In this document: positions 13,198 through 15,679 of the stretch, piece by piece
Position numbering within the stretch: position 1 is the stretch's first letter
How the letters are laid out: every line of letters begins with the position of its first letter
Assembly: GCA_036398095.1 (NCBI GenBank)
Contig: DASWHR010000067.1
Coordinates: 1 to 15,679, forward strand
From: DASWHR01 sp036398095
GTDB taxonomy: Bacteria > Actinomycetota > AC-67
Direction of reading: 5' to 3'
Length of the DNA: 15,679 nucleotides
Position numbers and translations under genes: made by a program
The notes under the pieces: generated by a model
Databases searched by the model: none
Told to the model about the DNA's origin: nothing
What the model saw: only the letters and a program-made list of their open reading frames with translations

Positions 13198-15375
13198 TTA
13201 CAGCACGACGGTGAACGTGCCGCCGCCGGCAGGAATCGCGACGGTCCGCGTCCCGAACGTCCCCTTCAAGGTGAGCGTGGCGTCCGCGGTGCTCGCCGCT
13301 TCGATCGTGAGCGTGCCGAGCGACGCGCCGCCGCGCTGCGGCCAGAGCGTCGCCGCGGCAACGCCGTCGAGCGTCAGCTCGATGCTGTTGCGAGGCGGCG
13401 TGCAAGTGCCGCCGTAGTAGCGAAGCCCCGACTTGACGTGCGGCGCCGGATCGGTCCCGGCCGGTGGGATCGCAACGCGATACCGCGGGGTGCACCCGCC
13501 GTTCATCACGGCCGCGTCCACCAATCCCGCCCGCGCACCGCCTGCGACGCGCACGTCTTCGACCCAGTACGCATGATCGTGCACCAATCCGAGCGCGGCG
13601 TTGTCCATCTCGGGCAGATACTTGAACGTCACGCGCGACGGATTGCGATCGACCGGCGCGCGGCCCAGCCACGCGGCGCCCCGCTTCCATTCATCCACGA
13701 TGCTCAGCGCGAAATGGTCGAAGCCCGGGAAGAAGTCGGCTTCATGTTCATAGCCCAGTTGTTGCCAGCGCGCCGCCACGTTCAGTGATCCGGCGACAGG
13801 GACGAGCTCGTCGTTGGTGCCGAACCAACCCATGATCGGCACGTGCCGCAGGTTCTCGAAGATCCGATACGTGTTGTGCGCATCCTCGATCGAACCGGCC
13901 GTCGGTCCGCCCAAGATGTTTTCGTCGGCCGGCCCGACGACCGCGAAGCCGGCCGTGAACAGATCCGGATACTGCGCGGCGTACTTGTAGGTTCCGTACC
14001 CGCCCATCGAATATCCGTAGACGCTTACCTGATTCGCATCCAGGGTGTAGCGCGCGGCCGCGTCGGCCCACGCTTCGAACGTGTCGATCTCGGCTTCGTC
14101 GTGGTACCAACCGTCGGGGCCGCGGCCCGCCGGCGTCAGAATCAGCGCATCGCGCTCGTCGCCCAGGTCTCGGTGCAGGTTGGGCGCGAAGACGCGGTAC
14201 TGGTTGTAGCCGGCCGAAAGCGAATGCAGCGCAAGCGTGAGCGGCGCGGCGGCGGAGCCGTCGTAGGACGGCGGAACGTAGAGCGAGTACGGCTGGATCG
14301 GCCCGCGCAGCATCGGTCGTTCGACGCGCGCACCTTCGCCGAGGTCCAGATGCGACACGTACAGCCGCGACAGGTAGCCGCGAGTGGGAACGCCCGAGAA
14401 ATCGTCGGTCTCGGCCGCAATCGCTCCGAAGTCGACGTCGGCATGCATCCCCGAGATGTCGCGCGCGGCGAGCGCCTTCGCCTGCGCGTGCTCACGCCAA
14501 TGCCCGTAGCCGACGGTGCGCGCTCCCACGCTGTTGTTCGGGTCGTCGGCGAGAATCCCGCCGAGCGATCCGGGGCCCATCGGCTCATCGAAGCGGAAGC
14601 CGACGTTGAACACCGGCGGCGGGGCGGTGCCGTGCGCGCCGCCCGGCATCGTCGCGCTCGGCTGCTCTTGAATCGGCTTGAAGGCGTTCGCGTTCGCGTC
14701 CCACAGGCCGGCGATCAGGTAGTGACGCCAGGTCGCTCCGCCGGGCTGCAGCCCGGTTGCGACCTCGGCTTGGTTCGTGGCCGGATCGAATCCGGTGGCG
14801 ACAACCACATGGTCGAGCCCGAGCGAGCCGAGCGATCCGATTCCGTAGCCCCAGTCGTCGCTCCCGCCGGCTCCGGTGTCCACGCCGATCGCGACGGCGG
14901 CCGCGGCTGCGTCGAGCACCGTGTTCAGCGTGACGCGGTACACCACGCGTCCGGTGTCGTCGAGCCGCGCGCGGAACTCGAGGATGTCGGCCGCGTTATG
15001 GCCGTAGGTCGCAACGTCGGTCGGATAGGCCAGGTCGCCGGTCATTCCGCCGAACGCCAAGTCGGCCGCATTGGGAACGGTCTCCGGCTGCGCGAACGGC
15101 GCGTCGGAGGTGTTGGCGCCGTAGGCGTCGTAGACGTAGTCCTGGTAGAGGTACTCGCCGCCGTCGTAGGCGGCAGCGCCCGAGACCATCAGCGGCGTCG
15201 CGGCCCATTCGCCGGCGTTGGTCAGGATCGGGGTGGTGGCTGCCGGCCGGTAGAGCGCGTCCGGGCCGGGACGCGGGCCCATGGCCACGCTCGGTAGCGA
15301 ACCGGCCGCGCGGACGGGCAGCGCGGCGAGCGGCAGCATGATTGCGACGATGACGAGCAACGACGTGCGGCGCAT
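13198..15375 (-). CDS. Secreted multidomain serine hydrolase (prolyl-oligopeptidase-like / esterase, alpha/beta fold)
   Basis: This 725-aa exported hydrolase has a Sec signal peptide (MRRTSLLVIVAIMLPLAALP, cleavage near residue 24). Residues about 54-270 form a beta-rich domain with GEYLYQDYVYDAYGANT, resembling the DOMON/glucodextranase-C-like modules found in secreted actinobacterial hydrolases. Residues about 355-570 are an alpha/beta hydrolase with nucleophile Ser456 (YGYSMGGYG), Asp522 (GTNDELVP) and His554 (GFDHFAL), a complete triad in the right order. Residues about 578-725 are a C-terminal beta domain with the only two cysteines of the mature protein (628, 658), a probable disulfide. 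The ATG at 15375 has a strong GGGAGGAG site. Substrate could be a peptide, polyester or polysaccharide ester; the motifs do not decide. It ends 14 bases from the convergent HTH_42 gene, with no visible terminator between. Confidence 0.88.
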   Translation of the reverse strand: MRRTSLLVIVAIMLPLAALPVRAAGSLPSVAMGPRPGPDALYRPAATTPILTNAGEWAATPLMVSGAAAYDGGEYLYQDYVYDAYGANTSDAPFAQPETVPNAADLAFGGMTGDLAYPTDVATYGHNAADILEFRARLDDTGRVVYRVTLNTVLDAAAAAVAIGVDTGAGGSDDWGYGIGSLGSLGLDHVVVATGFDPATNQAEVATGLQPGGATWRHYLIAGLWDANANAFKPIQEQPSATMPGGAHGTAPPPVFNVGFRFDEPMGPGSLGGILADDPNNSVGARTVGYGHWREHAQAKALAARDISGMHADVDFGAIAAETDDFSGVPTRGYLSRLYVSHLDLGEGARVERPMLRGPIQPYSLYVPPSYDGSAAAPLTLALHSLSAGYNQYRVFAPNLHRDLGDERDALILTPAGRGPDGWYHDEAEIDTFEAWADAAARYTLDANQVSVYGYSMGGYGTYKYAAQYPDLFTAGFAVVGPADENILGGPTAGSIEDAHNTYRIFENLRHVPIMGWFGTNDELVPVAGSLNVAARWQQLGYEHEADFFPGFDHFALSIVDEWKRGAAWLGRAPVDRNPSRVTFKYLPEMDNAALGLVHDHAYWVEDVRVAGGARAGLVDAAVMNGGCTPRYRVAIPPAGTDPAPHVKSGLRYYGGTCTPPRNSIELTLDGVAAATLWPQRGGASLGTLTIEAASTADATLTLKGTFGTRTVAIPAGGGTFTVVL

Positions 15376-15388
15376 CGGTCTCCTCCCT

Positions 15389-15413
15389 CGAACCTGTCTT
15401 CGAGGTAGGTTCG
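15389..15413. repeat. Inverted repeat in 5' region of hydrolase gene
   Basis: CGAACCT (15389-15395) and AGGTTCG (15407-15413) form a 7-bp dyad with an 11-base centre, directly upstream of the ribosome site of the secreted hydrolase gene and 26 bases after the stop of the carboxylase/reductase gene. It may be an operator or a weak terminator stem; no T-run follows on the minus strand. A second short palindrome, GATCGC/GCGATC, lies just beyond it. Confidence 0.4.
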
Positions 15414-15438
15414 CCTTGATCGCGGCGATCCCTGCCGA

Positions 15439-15679
15439 TTAGTCCAGGTCTCTTTGCCCGGTCGCCTTGGCCGATACCAGTGCCGCCATGTTTCCTTCGG
15501 GATGCTTGTTCTCGCTCATCAGTTGATGGCTCGCGCCGATCTCGTCGAAGGTGAACGTGCGAGACAGGCAGGGATCGATCTTGCCGTCGAGGACGAGTTG
15601 ATTGAACGCGTAGGCCTGCTCGTCGTTGGCGAAGTGCGAGCCTTGGAAGCGCTTCTGCCGCATCCACAGATAGCGAAGA
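15439..15679 (-). CDS. ccr: Crotonyl-CoA carboxylase/reductase, C-terminal fragment (5' end outside window)
   Basis: The frame is open to the window edge, so only about the last 79 residues are present. RYLWMRQKRFQGSHFAND, then KIDPCLSRTFTFDEIG, HQLM and HPEGNMAALV are characteristic of the C-terminus of crotonyl-CoA carboxylase/reductase, an NADPH-dependent medium-chain reductase family enzyme. It turns crotonyl-CoA and CO2 into ethylmalonyl-CoA in the ethylmalonyl-CoA pathway, or supplies ethylmalonyl units for polyketides. With thiolase, epimerase and acyl-CoA carboxylase nearby, the assimilation pathway is the likelier role. The internal ATG at 15663 is not the start. The gene lies upstream of the secreted hydrolase gene on the same strand with a 63-base gap. 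Confidence 0.93.
   Translation of the reverse strand, partial: LRYLWMRQKRFQGSHFANDEQAYAFNQLVLDGKIDPCLSRTFTFDEIGASHQLMSENKHPEGNMAALVSAKATGQRDLD

Noticed and set aside
13843..15297. 484-codon plus-strand frame opposite the secreted hydrolase
   Set aside because: Val/Arg-rich translation with no recognisable motif, antisense to a gene with a complete catalytic triad and signal peptide.

Overview
The window is GC-rich (roughly two thirds G+C by eye). It reads as a piece of an Actinomycetota chromosome, probably an uncultured lineage. Reasons: a large ATPase-type LuxR regulator, a crotonyl-CoA carboxylase/reductase, an actinobacterial-type acyl-CoA carboxylase beta subunit, a winged-helix HTH_42 protein, and several genes whose start codon lies only 7 to 10 bases after a TAGAAT-like -10 box, as in leaderless transcripts. 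The assignment below phylum level is open. No rRNA, tRNA, CRISPR array, transposase or phage gene was seen.

Layout. Positions 1-2501 hold the 3' part of a LuxR/LAL regulator. Positions 2502-4746 are a compact plus-strand block of four genes for secreted, cysteine-containing products: two tiny paralogous peptides (44 and 63 aa), an 8-Cys protein (167 aa) and a 12-Cys protein (294 aa). This block has strong Shine-Dalgarno sites, a very strong hairpin near its start and two clean factor-independent terminators. It is the accessory-looking part of the window and the best candidate for an undescribed system. Positions 4758-9868 hold acyl-CoA carboxylase beta subunit, a YbhN-type membrane protein, a divergent GT4 glycosyltransferase, a GT2 glycosyltransferase and methylmalonyl-CoA epimerase. 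Positions 9902-10780 encode an unrecognised secreted 8-Cys protein. Positions 10907-13183 encode acetyl-CoA acetyltransferase followed without a gap by an HTH_42 protein. Positions 13198-15375 encode a large secreted serine hydrolase, and 15439-15679 the C-terminal end of crotonyl-CoA carboxylase/reductase.

How the genes may work together. Thiolase, crotonyl-CoA carboxylase/reductase, the epimerase and the acyl-CoA carboxylase beta subunit are all steps of the ethylmalonyl-CoA / methylmalonyl-CoA route, which turns acetyl-CoA and propionyl-CoA into C4 acids. They sit in separate transcription units within 11 kb. The GT4, GT2 and YbhN-type genes suggest synthesis of a membrane glycolipid or polyprenyl-linked sugar. 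The secreted cluster shows no immunity, export or modification gene beside it, so its function cannot be stated. The neighbouring LuxR/LAL gene is a possible but unproven regulator. There is no stretch over 300 bases without a gene.
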